64,000 nucleotides of DNA from Stentor roeselii (lineage: Eukaryota > Ciliophora > Heterotrichea > Heterotrichida > Stentoridae), in the NCBI GenBank assembly GCA_006503475.1, contig RSEH01000145.1:57207-121206 (forward strand), given 5' to 3'. The translations under genes and the position numbers were made by a program. Each line of letters starts with the position of its first letter. Within the stretch, counting starts at the first letter, position 1. The notes below the pieces were generated by a model. It searched no databases. It saw only the letters and a list, made by a program, of their open reading frames with translations, and was not told the DNA's origin. Shown piece after piece: positions 1 to 8,664 of the stretch.

Positions 1-3000
1 AAAGAACTTTTACAAGGTCTATTTCCAGCGAACTTTGCCCTTAAATTATCAAAAATTCTCTGCGCAATGAGTTTCAAGTCCTCATGCTTTGACTCCTTAA
101 GAGGTTCAATACTTTTCAAAATATGTTCAGCACTTTCCTTACTCGCAGGGAACTCAGCAAAGATCCTATTAATAAAATTCAAGCAATTTTTCTGCACAAT
201 ATTCGAACTTTCAAGTCCCGCCAGAAGAATTTTCGAGACCAATCCATGAAAATTCTCGAAATGTTCAGAAAATCCCTTAAAATTCAAATCTTTTAAATAC
301 CCCGGGCGACTTTCACTGTCCAAAGCATGTTTCCAGCTATTTAAAATAGCCAAGAGTTCCAAGAAAAAAAATCCAATATTACTTGCTTCTCCTTCTGTGC
401 AGCAATGAAGACATGGCAAGATAAGCGTGATGCATTTTTCAATAAGATTGAAAATAGGAAAGTCGTTTATTTGAAGTTTCAATATCGTTTCAATGAAGTG
501 AGCACAATAAAGTGCATCACCTGGACTACAGAGCAATCGTGGGTAGATCCCTTTTTGAACTAGTTCTGTGCAAATTTCCACATCTTTCGGGATAAGTGAG
601 TACTTTTTAATCACCTCTGCGAAAAAGTCTTGTTTTCGTTTGAGAAAGCTGAGTTCACTAGTGAGACTATCGATCATCGCCTGGTTCTTACTCGATGCTT
701 TTCCAGACCCTTCAAGTAAAGCAACCATTTCATGGTTGTACTGCGCTTCAGCTGATTTTATGTCTGACAGTGACAAGGCCCAGAAGACTGCAAAGAACTG
801 AATCGGAATCTTACAGTCAGGTTCTATTATCTTCAGTTGTTCTGTCACGTTTTCGATGTTTGATATGTCGATTCCAGGACGTACTATGTACATCACAAGT
901 GGCAAAGGCAAGTTGTAAGTCTTGCTTAACACTACGATTGGATTCGCTGGAAGAAGCTCGGAATATGACTTTGCTTGTTTTAACTGCAGGAAGATTATGT
1001 CTACTAGTAAAATTATGCTTGATATCAGGTTGTCGTATAAAAGTGCCAGGATCTTGAAGTTACAGCTCTGGGAAAATAAAATCGCTGATGCTTGTTGACT
1101 CGCTAAAATTGCGATTTTTAAGAAATAGTTTAAGTTACTGCCTGGCCATTTTTCCTGGAGAGCATTACATAAGTAGGATGAACTTTTAGTTGTTTTACTT
1201 CGGTCTTCTCCGAGTTTGTATGCTGCGATTTTTAGCTTTGGACCACCTGCGAGACTTTTTAGCATTTTTTCAGTCAGGTTTTCGGGAGGGTTCCAGCCTG
1301 ACATCTTAGCCAAAACCTGCTTCAAAATGCAAATCTGTGCAACCTGTCCATAAACAAGACAATCAGAAACATAATTCAAAATTCCAGTAAGTTCCGTTTT
1401 ATAATAAGTCCTAAAAAACTCCCCAGTAAAGCTAGCAATACTCTGAAGCCAAAACGAGATCCCAATACTTCTAAAGTCAATCGCTTCCTTTTTACAACAA
1501 TTCAAATACTGCAATATCGAATAAGGTACCAAATCATGATAAAAGTGCAGAGTAGTATAAAATGCATCAATGCAAAGAGGGATCAAATTAGGATACGACA
1601 CAACCTGATTAACAATTTCTTTCATAAACGCACAGCTTCCTTTATGTATGAATTTATAAACATCATCTCTAGACTTCTCAATATTTTCCTTCGAGATTCT
1701 CCTGATCCACGCCCTTGTAAGTTTAATCTACCTGGATCGATACCGTTAAACTTTGCCTAACTGCCACCAGCCCATCATCGCAGTGAAGCCATTTATCATA
1801 AATCATGAATCTTCTGGTATAAGGCAGGTCCTTAATAACGAACCACAGCGATTTCACCGCCTCTGAACCTGCGAAGCTCAATGCTGGCAAGAGGAACTTT
1901 TCCATGAGGTTCACCACGTAGTCAGTTTCTTTGCATCCCTGAAAGAACTGGCAGATTTTGCAGTAAGTCGACTCGCTGTACCCGATGTAGACACCAACGA
2001 TTGGCAGGAAGTCACTAAGGAACTCTCGTAATTTAGAGGCACTTGAAACTACTGTCATTGAACCTGGAGGAAATTTTGACTCTTCGCCTGTTGAAGGGTG
2101 GGCCAGGTCTTTGATCACTGGGTCCATCACCCATTCGAGGAAGTTGCAGAGAGTTGAAATCGCGGAGGGAATTGAAGTTAAAACTAACTTTCCTTCAAAT
2201 CTTTTAAACATTTCATGAGCTTCGGTCCAACAGTTCAGTTTTACAAGTTCTATTAATACTGCGAGTTTTTGGTTTGAATAACTTTCTTCTTCTAGCTTTT
2301 CAAGGTCTTTGTCACGTTGGCTCACGTCTGCGTTTATTACTACCACGTCGAAGGCTCGCTTTACGTTTCGAACGCTTTTCATGTAGTCTTCCCAATCGTC
2401 TTGAAGGCTCTCTGGCTTTAGGTAACCCCAGATGTCTTGAAGTTGGAAGAAACTTGATTTGATTAACTTTGCACAGACTCCGGCTAGCTTTTCGCAGTTT
2501 CCATTCTGGAAACCGAATCCAAGCACTTGGCAAACTAGGCATGGATTGAATAGCTTTAGGATCTGGATTAGGCTAGAGTCGTCTTTGGGAAAATGTTGCA
2601 GGATCAAATCAATCACGCGGTTCGGATCCAAGTCATACTCACCAATCAGCGGCAGGATGTTTTCTTTACATCCAGATTGCAAAATAGCGAAAAGTTTTAA
2701 GTACCCTTCGGACTCTTCTCGAAGCAAGTTGAACTTTTGTTGCTCATAACTGTCTGACTTTTACGTGTTCTTCGTTCGGACGATATTCTGCCGCTTTTTG
2801 AAGCCTTCTATGCTTGGGATGAGGTTGCAGTTTAAAAGCACTGAATCGTCCAGGTGAATCAGCAGTTGCTCTTTCGTCACGATTTCTCGCTTTAGAAGAG
2901 TCTCTGTTATTCGCTGGTAACGCGACGTTTGCTCCACTGTCAAAGTGTCCCATTCTAAAGCTACTAACCATAACACGTCAAATATCCACTCCTTTCCAGC

Positions 3001-3099
3001 CTCCACCTGCTCGAGGATCAGTGCCTCGCCTTCCATGATTGTCCGGCGGATGTGCTTTAAGAGTTTTCTGAGTGGCTTTTACAGTTCAACTTCTTCCAT
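1..3099 (-). CDS. THOC2: THO complex subunit 2 (THOC2/Tho2), 3' end beyond the window
   Basis: Scaffold subunit of the nuclear THO/TREX complex, which couples transcription to mRNP assembly and export. The gene needs three micro-introns: exons are 3099-3083, 3067-2765, 2749-1744 and 1727-1, giving about 1017 codons that stay open to the window edge. Spliced segments match THOC2: QQKFNLLREESEGY, DLDPNRVIDLIL, a PYTRRFMIYDKW stretch and SWLQSIASFTG. The start is the ATG at 3099. It adds 11 residues ahead of the next in-frame ATG (3036) by crossing a 15-nt intron, and the frame is preserved. Animal THOC2 is near 1600 aa, so roughly a third is missing to the left. Family assignment rests on recognised conserved blocks and is strong. 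Confidence 0.87.
1728..1743 (-). other. 16-nt spliceosomal intron 3 of THOC2
   Basis: Sense sequence GTATCGATCCAGGTAG. Reading through reaches a stop a few codons later. Removal joins two THOC2 segments, and the downstream frame is then open for over 1700 nt. The A five bases before the 3' end is kept, here at position 11. Confidence 0.9.
2750..2764 (-). other. 15-nt spliceosomal intron 2 of THOC2
   Basis: Sense sequence GTAAAAGTCAGACAG. It interrupts a highly conserved THOC2 block; removal restores TKNTYEQQKFNLLREE. GTA start, AG end, A at position 10. Confidence 0.93.
3068..3082 (-). other. 15-nt spliceosomal intron 1 of THOC2
   Basis: Sense sequence GTAAAAGCCACTCAG. Retention gives an in-frame TAA; removal joins an ATG-led 17-nt exon to the main THOC2 frame. 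GTA start, AG end, A at position 10. Confidence 0.85.
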
Positions 3100-3434
3100 T
3101 TATACGAATTTTCTTTCGGGTTTTGATGAAATGATCGGATTGAATTAGGATGAGTTTTTAGAGGGATTTTTTTTTTTTTAGAGTTTTGATGGGGTGAAGG
3201 TTTTGTTGGTTGATTTTAGTATTTAAGAATTTTTTATTTTGGGATTTTAAGGAATTTTCTTGTCTTGATGATCATCATTAGGAAAACCTTCTATAAAATA
3301 ACTTAACATCACAATCAAACTTATCCAGCTTTCCAAATTTCATATTACTTAATCCAAATTATATCCATAATAAAAATGATGAAAAAGATAGGGACAACTG
3401 AATAACCTGATGTTGTAGATGCCTGAATATATAC
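3100..3434. other. Intergenic spacer between THOC2 and the LRR gene
   Basis: Upstream spacer of THOC2 and downstream spacer of the LRR gene (same strand). It is AT-rich with a run of 13 T near 3167-3179. No ORF or conserved element seen. Confidence 0.5.
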
Positions 3435-4112
3435 TTATTTAACCCCTCCTAAAATCCCATCTCCCTTGGCTAACAACGATTTACATTCCCTAATCATACT
3501 CTTGAGTTCATTATCATCCAAACCAACTTTTCCCTCCAAAACCGGAAAAGGCTGAACCCAAGGTTTATTATCCATGTTCAACTTAACCCCTTTCAAGCTC
3601 ATCTCATACTTCGAAAAGTCCTCAGGTGCCAAAACCCCAACCTTTTTGCGATGACCATCAAGAGAAACAAGATTCGGCAAAGTTGCATAAATACTACTTC
3701 GATATTCAGAGTCCCTACAAACAGGATTACTGTCCTGAAAATCAAATCCTTGAAAACTGAGACATCGAAGTTTAGGCATCGATTGAAATTCCGCAATTCC
3801 AGACAAACTCGTGATTTTATTACTTGACAAGTCCAGTCTTTCTAACTTGTTCAGTCCTCGAAAACCTTCGATTTTTGAGATCTGGTTAAACGAAAGGTCC
3901 ACGAAAACCAACTCGACACAAGTTTGAAGTCCTCGGATTTTCAAGATCTTGTTATGAGAAAGGTTTAAATGAAGCAGGTTTACACAAAGTTCAAGATTAC
4001 AAATTTCTCGGATTCCTGCTCCTGCCAGGTCTAGAATAAAAACGATGTCGAGGGAAAACTTATCAGAAACACTTTTAATCAATTCATATGAAAGCTGAAC
4101 TTCCCGGTCCAT
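3435..4112 (-). CDS. LRRC61-like leucine-rich repeat protein
   Basis: 225-aa protein made mostly of leucine-rich repeats. Successive units are visible (LHLNLSHNKILKIRGL, LVFVDLSFNQISKIEG, LERLDLSSNKITSLSG), followed by an LRR cap with NPVC and YATLPNLVSLDGHR. The short all-LRR layout with a cap near residue 155 resembles LRRC61 and the SDS22-like/LRRcap group. A short charged tail follows. No enzymatic domain is seen, so a protein-binding role is inferred. ATG at 4112. It lies 25 bp downstream of the otubain-like gene on the same strand. Confident as an LRR protein, less so for the LRRC61 orthology. Confidence 0.75.
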   Translation of the reverse strand: MDREVQLSYELIKSVSDKFSLDIVFILDLAGAGIREICNLELCVNLLHLNLSHNKILKIRGLQTCVELVFVDLSFNQISKIEGFRGLNKLERLDLSSNKITSLSGIAEFQSMPKLRCLSFQGFDFQDSNPVCRDSEYRSSIYATLPNLVSLDGHRKKVGVLAPEDFSKYEMSLKGVKLNMDNKPWVQPFPVLEGKVGLDDNELKSMIRECKSLLAKGDGILGGVK

Positions 4113-4137
4113 TAGATTTATGAATGAGGTGTTATGT

Positions 4138-5064
4138 TTAAATTGAATTATTAGTGTTTAAAAATCGCTGAAGTTCAGGGATTGAACGGATCGATTCGTT
4201 TTCTTGGGCGTATTTTTTTATTTTATTTCGAAGGAAGGGTGAAAACTGATCGCCTACTTCTTTTGTTATTTCTACTATGAGTTTAAGTAAAGCATTTTCA
4301 TATTGGGTTCGCTCTACGGTTTTGTCTGATTCAGTTTGTCTTGGGATTAACGTCGGGCTAGGCGAATATTTTTGCTTTCTTTTAATGAAGAAAAGAATGG
4401 TTTTTTTGTTTGCTAAGTCTTCAGGGTCTATTACACTCTCTTGTGAGATCATTTCTTGGGTGTAGATCAGAAAATAACTTTTTTCGTATTTTAATAGGCT
4501 TAGAACAGGATAATCATTGAGTTTCGAAGGTGTATAATTTTTAGTCTCTCCTTCGAATAAGTAAACCTTGATATATATTTTAAAATATTTGCAAAAGTGG
4601 TCAAAAACAGATTCGTCTACTTCTCCTGAAACATAAAAGTTAAATCTATGATTGAAGTCTTCATTTTGATTTCCAAAACTTGCTAAAATCAAGTAAATCG
4701 CTTTAGCTATTAAATCAAAACTGATCTCAGGATACGTAATTCCATAAAATTCTAAATATTCAAAAGTTGATTTCGGGTCCTTAAACGACATAAGAATTCT
4801 AATAATGTTCTCAAGATATACCAAAGCAGTGTTTTGATCAAGTGTAACCCATTCTTCCAACTCATTAATCTTCACCCGAATTTTCCTCAAAAACCTTTCT
4901 GCAAAATCAATCTCAGATCCATTAAATCTCGCAATGATCTCGAAAATTCCAAAAGCCAAACAAAGTCCAACAGAATCTGAACTAAAAGCCGAGTAAAACT
5001 TAAACTTAGGACAAGTGCCAAGTACAAGTGGGACTCTCTGATATCTGACTGGTTTACTTTGCAT
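4138..5064 (-). CDS. Otubain-like protein, probably catalytically dead
   Basis: 308 aa from the ATG at 5064. The frame stays open upstream to 5208, but that would overlap the divergent neighbour. The pattern resembles an otubain (OTU deubiquitinase): residues 30-39 (DSVGLCLAFG) align with the otubain DGNCxxxAFG loop, a helical middle follows, and PVLSLLKYEKSYFLIY (about 187-201) aligns with the C-terminal YLLYRPGHYDILY strand. In this alignment the nucleophilic Cys is Gly33 and the catalytic His is Ser, so hydrolysis is unlikely. An acidic/basic C-terminal helix follows (about 255-308). It diverges from a RING-finger gene across 25 bp, which is suggestive of ubiquitin biology. Similarity is weak; it could be another fold. 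Confidence 0.55.
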   Translation of the reverse strand: MQSKPVRYQRVPLVLGTCPKFKFYSAFSSDSVGLCLAFGIFEIIARFNGSEIDFAERFLRKIRVKINELEEWVTLDQNTALVYLENIIRILMSFKDPKSTFEYLEFYGITYPEISFDLIAKAIYLILASFGNQNEDFNHRFNFYVSGEVDESVFDHFCKYFKIYIKVYLFEGETKNYTPSKLNDYPVLSLLKYEKSYFLIYTQEMISQESVIDPEDLANKKTILFFIKRKQKYSPSPTLIPRQTESDKTVERTQYENALLKLIVEITKEVGDQFSPFLRNKIKKYAQENESIRSIPELQRFLNTNNSI

Positions 5065-5089
5065 TATATAGATAATTACAAATAATCTA
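5065..5089. promoter_or_regulatory. 25-bp shared spacer between divergent genes
   Basis: Both ATGs point outward from a 25-bp AT-rich spacer, so promoter and 5' UTRs of both genes must fit here or overlap coding sequence. Function is inferred from position; no motif recognised. Confidence 0.5.
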
Positions 5090-6037
5090 ATGGAAGGTCT
5101 CGAAGGAAAAATCCTGAAATTGAAAGAAATTTTTCCAGCAGGAGAAAGACACGTGCTTGAATACGCTGCTCGAATGACCTCCAAGTCAGAAGCAACTGAA
5201 TATCTCAAACAAATCTACGGAAACCCAGTCGGGCAGAAGTCGGCCTGGGCGAAACCTTTACAAGTCTCTCAACCGATTCGCCCTTCAACAGCGAAGCAAG
5301 ACTCTGATGAAGTCCATTCAAAGCGAAACCCATTTTCCTTAAGTCTCTTTAAAGTAAAAGAATGCAAAAGTCGAACAGGCTGTACCTGTGACAACTTTCA
5401 TCACGAGTTCGAAAAGCGAAGAAACCCTGAAAAGTTCCATTATTCCGAGATTCCCTGTCCAAATGTATTCAAAGGTCAATGGAAAGCGCCGATTTTATGT
5501 TCAAAAGGTGATAAATGCGGACATTCTCATACAGTGAACGAAGCCAGCTACCACCCAAGAACTTTTAAAACAAAGAAATGTCTCAAGTTCGAAGAAGGAA
5601 GCTGCCACTTCGGAATGCGCTGCGCTTATATCCACGGCTCAGACGACCCAGTCGCTGCGGACTGGAGAAGAGAACAAGAAGAGAAAAGCAGGCCGAAAGT
5701 TTCAGTCCCAATTGACTTCACTCCTAAAATTAACCTTTCTTCTTTAGTTCCAACTAAAGAAGTCAACTCTTCATTGTCTCCTGCCGCTTGGACCTTCACA
5801 CCTACGGAAAAAATAAAAGCTGAGGATAAAATTACGGAATTAAATCAAAGAATGCAGAAGAGAATTGAGGAACTTTACACGAAAACACTTTGCTCTATTT
5901 GCTTTGTTAATGAAAAAAATGTTGCACTTGTTCCTTGTGGCCATTTGTTTTGTTTGAAGTGTATTGATCAGACTTTCACTGCTGTTTGTCCTAACTGTAG
6001 AAGAGACTTTAAAGATAAGTTGTTGGTTTTTTTGTGA
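5090..6037 (+). CDS. Unkempt-like CCCH zinc finger and RING protein
   Basis: 315 aa. Residues 1-45 look like a CUE/UBA-like helix bundle (LKEIFPAGER... start). About 88-185 carry a tandem CCCH zinc-finger block of the Unkempt type: FKVKECKSRTGCTC with a following HH, EIPCPNVFKGQWKAP with CxxGDKCGHSH, then FKTKKCLKFEEG with CxxxxxCAYIH. Residues 266-310 form a C3HC4 RING (CSIC, CGHLFCLKC, CPNCRRDF). Family knowledge suggests an RNA-binding protein with ubiquitin-ligase capacity. Animal Unkempt is about twice as long with more CCCH fingers, while plant and ciliate versions are short. It diverges from the otubain-like gene and is followed by LIG4 23 bp downstream. Confidence 0.82.
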   Translation: MEGLEGKILKLKEIFPAGERHVLEYAARMTSKSEATEYLKQIYGNPVGQKSAWAKPLQVSQPIRPSTAKQDSDEVHSKRNPFSLSLFKVKECKSRTGCTCDNFHHEFEKRRNPEKFHYSEIPCPNVFKGQWKAPILCSKGDKCGHSHTVNEASYHPRTFKTKKCLKFEEGSCHFGMRCAYIHGSDDPVAADWRREQEEKSRPKVSVPIDFTPKINLSSLVPTKEVNSSLSPAAWTFTPTEKIKAEDKITELNQRMQKRIEELYTKTLCSICFVNEKNVALVPCGHLFCLKCIDQTFTAVCPNCRRDFKDKLLVFL

Positions 6038-6059
6038 ATCTGTTCATTTCTGTACATAA

Positions 6060-8660
6060 ATGGATTTAGATAAGTGCAGTGTTAGTTTTCTCAGGCTTTG
6101 TGAGTTCTTGGAAAAACTTTCTGCGTTGAAAGGGAAGAAAAAAGCTGAGAATTTGAAGAAGTTCTTTGAAAATTCGAGTGTGACTAATTTTTTTCCTATT
6201 GTTCGCTTGATGATTCCGCTTTATGATATTGAAAGAGGCCAGTACGGGCTGAAAGAAACGACTTTAGGAAAGCTTTACGCTGAGATTTTAAATCTTCCAG
6301 TGAGGGAAAAAGAAGCTTTGATTCACTTTAAAAACCCGAAAAAACAGTTCCAAGGCTGCCCTGCAGGAGGTTTCGTTGAAGTCCTGGAATTCATCCTTTC
6401 CAAGCGAATCGGTGATTCCAAGTCGATCTCCATCGAAGAAGTTAACACCCAGCTCGACAAGTTATCCAACGCGATAGAAAAAACAGAAAAAAAGCAGGTG
6501 TTAAGAACTTTACTCTGTTCAATGAACGCCTTAGAACAGAAGTGGCTTGTAAAGGTCATCTTAAAAGACATGAAAATCGGCGCACATGAGAAAATTCTCG
6601 GAACTTTTCATCCAAAAGCTTTAGAAATTTACTTCCACACCAACAACCTTCGGCAAGTCTTCCTGAAAATAAAAGACGGCAGCATTGATAGAATTGGTCA
6701 GCTTTACTCTCTTGGACAACCCATTCGACCGATGCTGGCAGGTCGGAAGTCCTACCAAGAGCTGAAAAAACTCCTTCACTCTGTCGAGCTGACAGTAGAA
6801 ACCAAATACGACGGAGAGCGTATTCAGATTCATGTTGACGGCGAAGAAGTTCAATTTTTCAGTAGAAATGCAGTTGATTATTCTACAATGTATGGAAAGT
6901 CCATGAAAACCGCAGTTCTTAGAGCTATGAAAGGTTTGAAGTCCTGCATCATTGATGGAGAACTCATCGTCTGGGACATTGAAAACAACCGTGCTGCTCG
7001 ATTCGGCCAAAATAAAACTGTTGCAATAGACGAGACTCCAGGATTATGTCTTTGTTACAAGGCTTTTGACCTTCTTTACTGTGAGACCCGCGACGGGTCT
7101 CGTTATGACCTCCTTCCTCGACCTTTAAGTGAAAGGAAAGAACTTCTCGCTAGGTACTTTAAAAGTGATGTAAACCGCTTTGAAATAGTAAAATTTCATC
7201 AAGTCTCTGGCGCGAAGGCAGTTTTTGACCTGTTCAATAAAGCAATTGAGGACAATGAAGAAGGACTCATTGTGAAGCGGTCAGACTCGCCGTATGTTCC
7301 TGATGATCGAAGCACTCACTGGCTCAAACTAAAATCAGAGAATTTCGAAGGACTTAGTGATACTCTCGACCTTCTCATTGTTGGAGGCTTCTACGGCTCA
7401 GGCTTTCGAGCAGGGGGTAAAGACGAGTTCGATCATATCACCGTCTTTCTTTGTGCTGCATGCTCGAAAGCTGACTTGAAAGACCCTGCAAAGAGTAAAT
7501 TTGTTCCCATCACAAAAGTAGGCACAGGGTATTCTCTTCATGAACTAAGCGACTTGAGAAGAGGACTCAAGGACCAATGGAAACCTTTTCGGGTACCTCC
7601 GGACTATTGGCCGAAATGGACCCCTGGACCTGGAGAACGCCCTGATTATTTCATTAAAGACCCTTCTAAGTCAGTTATTTTAGAACTTAAAGCTGCGGAA
7701 ATAGTACCAAGTGAAAAATTTCCAAGTGGTTTCACACTTCGATTCCCGAAAACTTATAAAATTCGTTATGATAAGTCTTGGGATCAGGCTACAAGTATCT
7801 CGGAAATTGGGGGAATTATGGAAAGTTACTCGAGAGGCATCACTGAAAAAAATGCGAAAATTGAAGAGGTCTCGAAAGAACAGGTGAAAAAAAGGAAAAG
7901 TCAGGTGGGTGGAAAAGGTGATGTTTTAACTGCTTTTAAAGATACTGATACTTCGGGAATTGTTGTAAGGTCTACACTGTTTGAAGGGATTGAGTTTTAT
8001 GTCGTCAAAGCTATGGATAAGGCTGAATTGGAAAGAATTATTGTTGAACATGGTGGAAGTAAAGTGCAGAATTTTATGAAGAATACAAGGTTTGTTATTG
8101 CGGAGGATTGTTTGAGTATGAAAGTTCAAACGTTGATTGAGAAGCAACAGGTAAACATAATAAAGCCTCTCTGGATCTACGACTGCATAAAGTTCTCCTA
8201 CCTAGTCCAACTAGTTCCAAAATACGTCGCATTTGCGAATAATGACCTTCAAGCCAAGTTCAACTCAGAGCTGACGAAATACGGTGACAGTCTAGAGAGC
8301 CAATACAAAAGTCCACTAGAAGTATTCGAACTAGCTCAGCAAGTCTCAGACGAAGACTTAACCCTGATGATGCGACACGTTCTCCGAGGTGAATGGTGGA
8401 AAAAGTTACCCTTGGAGATCTCAAAGACCCTATCAGAAATCCGAGCCTATCAGCTAATCACCTGGACAGTCTTCATAAATGGATGGGGAATCGAAAAAGA
8501 CTTATGTTCTCTTCAAATCCTCAGCCGAGGGGGGCGTATCAGCGAAAATTTTACTGAAAAAGTGACTCACGTGGTGCATCTTGACTCTTTCGACACTTTT
8601 CCAGGCATTGAAAACATGACTTACGATGACTTTCAAGTTTTCCTTGGTTATATTAATTAA
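6060..8660 (+). CDS. LIG4: ATP-dependent DNA ligase IV
   Basis: 866 aa, close to human LIG4 (911). It seals double-strand breaks in non-homologous end joining with XRCC4. Visible in order: N-terminal DNA-binding domain (1-225), adenylation motif I KYDGER with Lys249 as the AMP acceptor, a KAFDLLY-type motif III, EEGLIVKR motif IV, HWLKLK motif V, an OB-fold region with GxxYGSG and KVGTGYS, then two BRCT domains (about 640-720 and 765-866) joined by a linker where XRCC4 would bind. The paired C-terminal BRCTs separate it from LIG1 and LIG3. It starts 23 bp after the RING gene and ends 4 bp from the convergent WDR44-like gene. All key residues look intact. Confidence 0.93.
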   Translation: MDLDKCSVSFLRLCEFLEKLSALKGKKKAENLKKFFENSSVTNFFPIVRLMIPLYDIERGQYGLKETTLGKLYAEILNLPVREKEALIHFKNPKKQFQGCPAGGFVEVLEFILSKRIGDSKSISIEEVNTQLDKLSNAIEKTEKKQVLRTLLCSMNALEQKWLVKVILKDMKIGAHEKILGTFHPKALEIYFHTNNLRQVFLKIKDGSIDRIGQLYSLGQPIRPMLAGRKSYQELKKLLHSVELTVETKYDGERIQIHVDGEEVQFFSRNAVDYSTMYGKSMKTAVLRAMKGLKSCIIDGELIVWDIENNRAARFGQNKTVAIDETPGLCLCYKAFDLLYCETRDGSRYDLLPRPLSERKELLARYFKSDVNRFEIVKFHQVSGAKAVFDLFNKAIEDNEEGLIVKRSDSPYVPDDRSTHWLKLKSENFEGLSDTLDLLIVGGFYGSGFRAGGKDEFDHITVFLCAACSKADLKDPAKSKFVPITKVGTGYSLHELSDLRRGLKDQWKPFRVPPDYWPKWTPGPGERPDYFIKDPSKSVILELKAAEIVPSEKFPSGFTLRFPKTYKIRYDKSWDQATSISEIGGIMESYSRGITEKNAKIEEVSKEQVKKRKSQVGGKGDVLTAFKDTDTSGIVVRSTLFEGIEFYVVKAMDKAELERIIVEHGGSKVQNFMKNTRFVIAEDCLSMKVQTLIEKQQVNIIKPLWIYDCIKFSYLVQLVPKYVAFANNDLQAKFNSELTKYGDSLESQYKSPLEVFELAQQVSDEDLTLMMRHVLRGEWWKKLPLEISKTLSEIRAYQLITWTVFINGWGIEKDLCSLQILSRGGRISENFTEKVTHVVHLDSFDTFPGIENMTYDDFQVFLGYIN

Positions 8661-8664
8661 GTTA

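Noticed and set aside
67-1760. Plus-strand ORFs of 60-120 codons over the left edge
   Set aside because: They lie opposite the spliced, conserved THOC2 frame.
2274-3148. Several short ORFs on both strands around 2.3-3.1 kb
   Set aside because: Shadows of THOC2 exons 1-3 in other frames.
5065-5208. 48-residue upstream extension of the otubain-like gene
   Set aside because: Would overlap the start of the divergent CCCH/RING gene; the ATG at 5064 is more economical.
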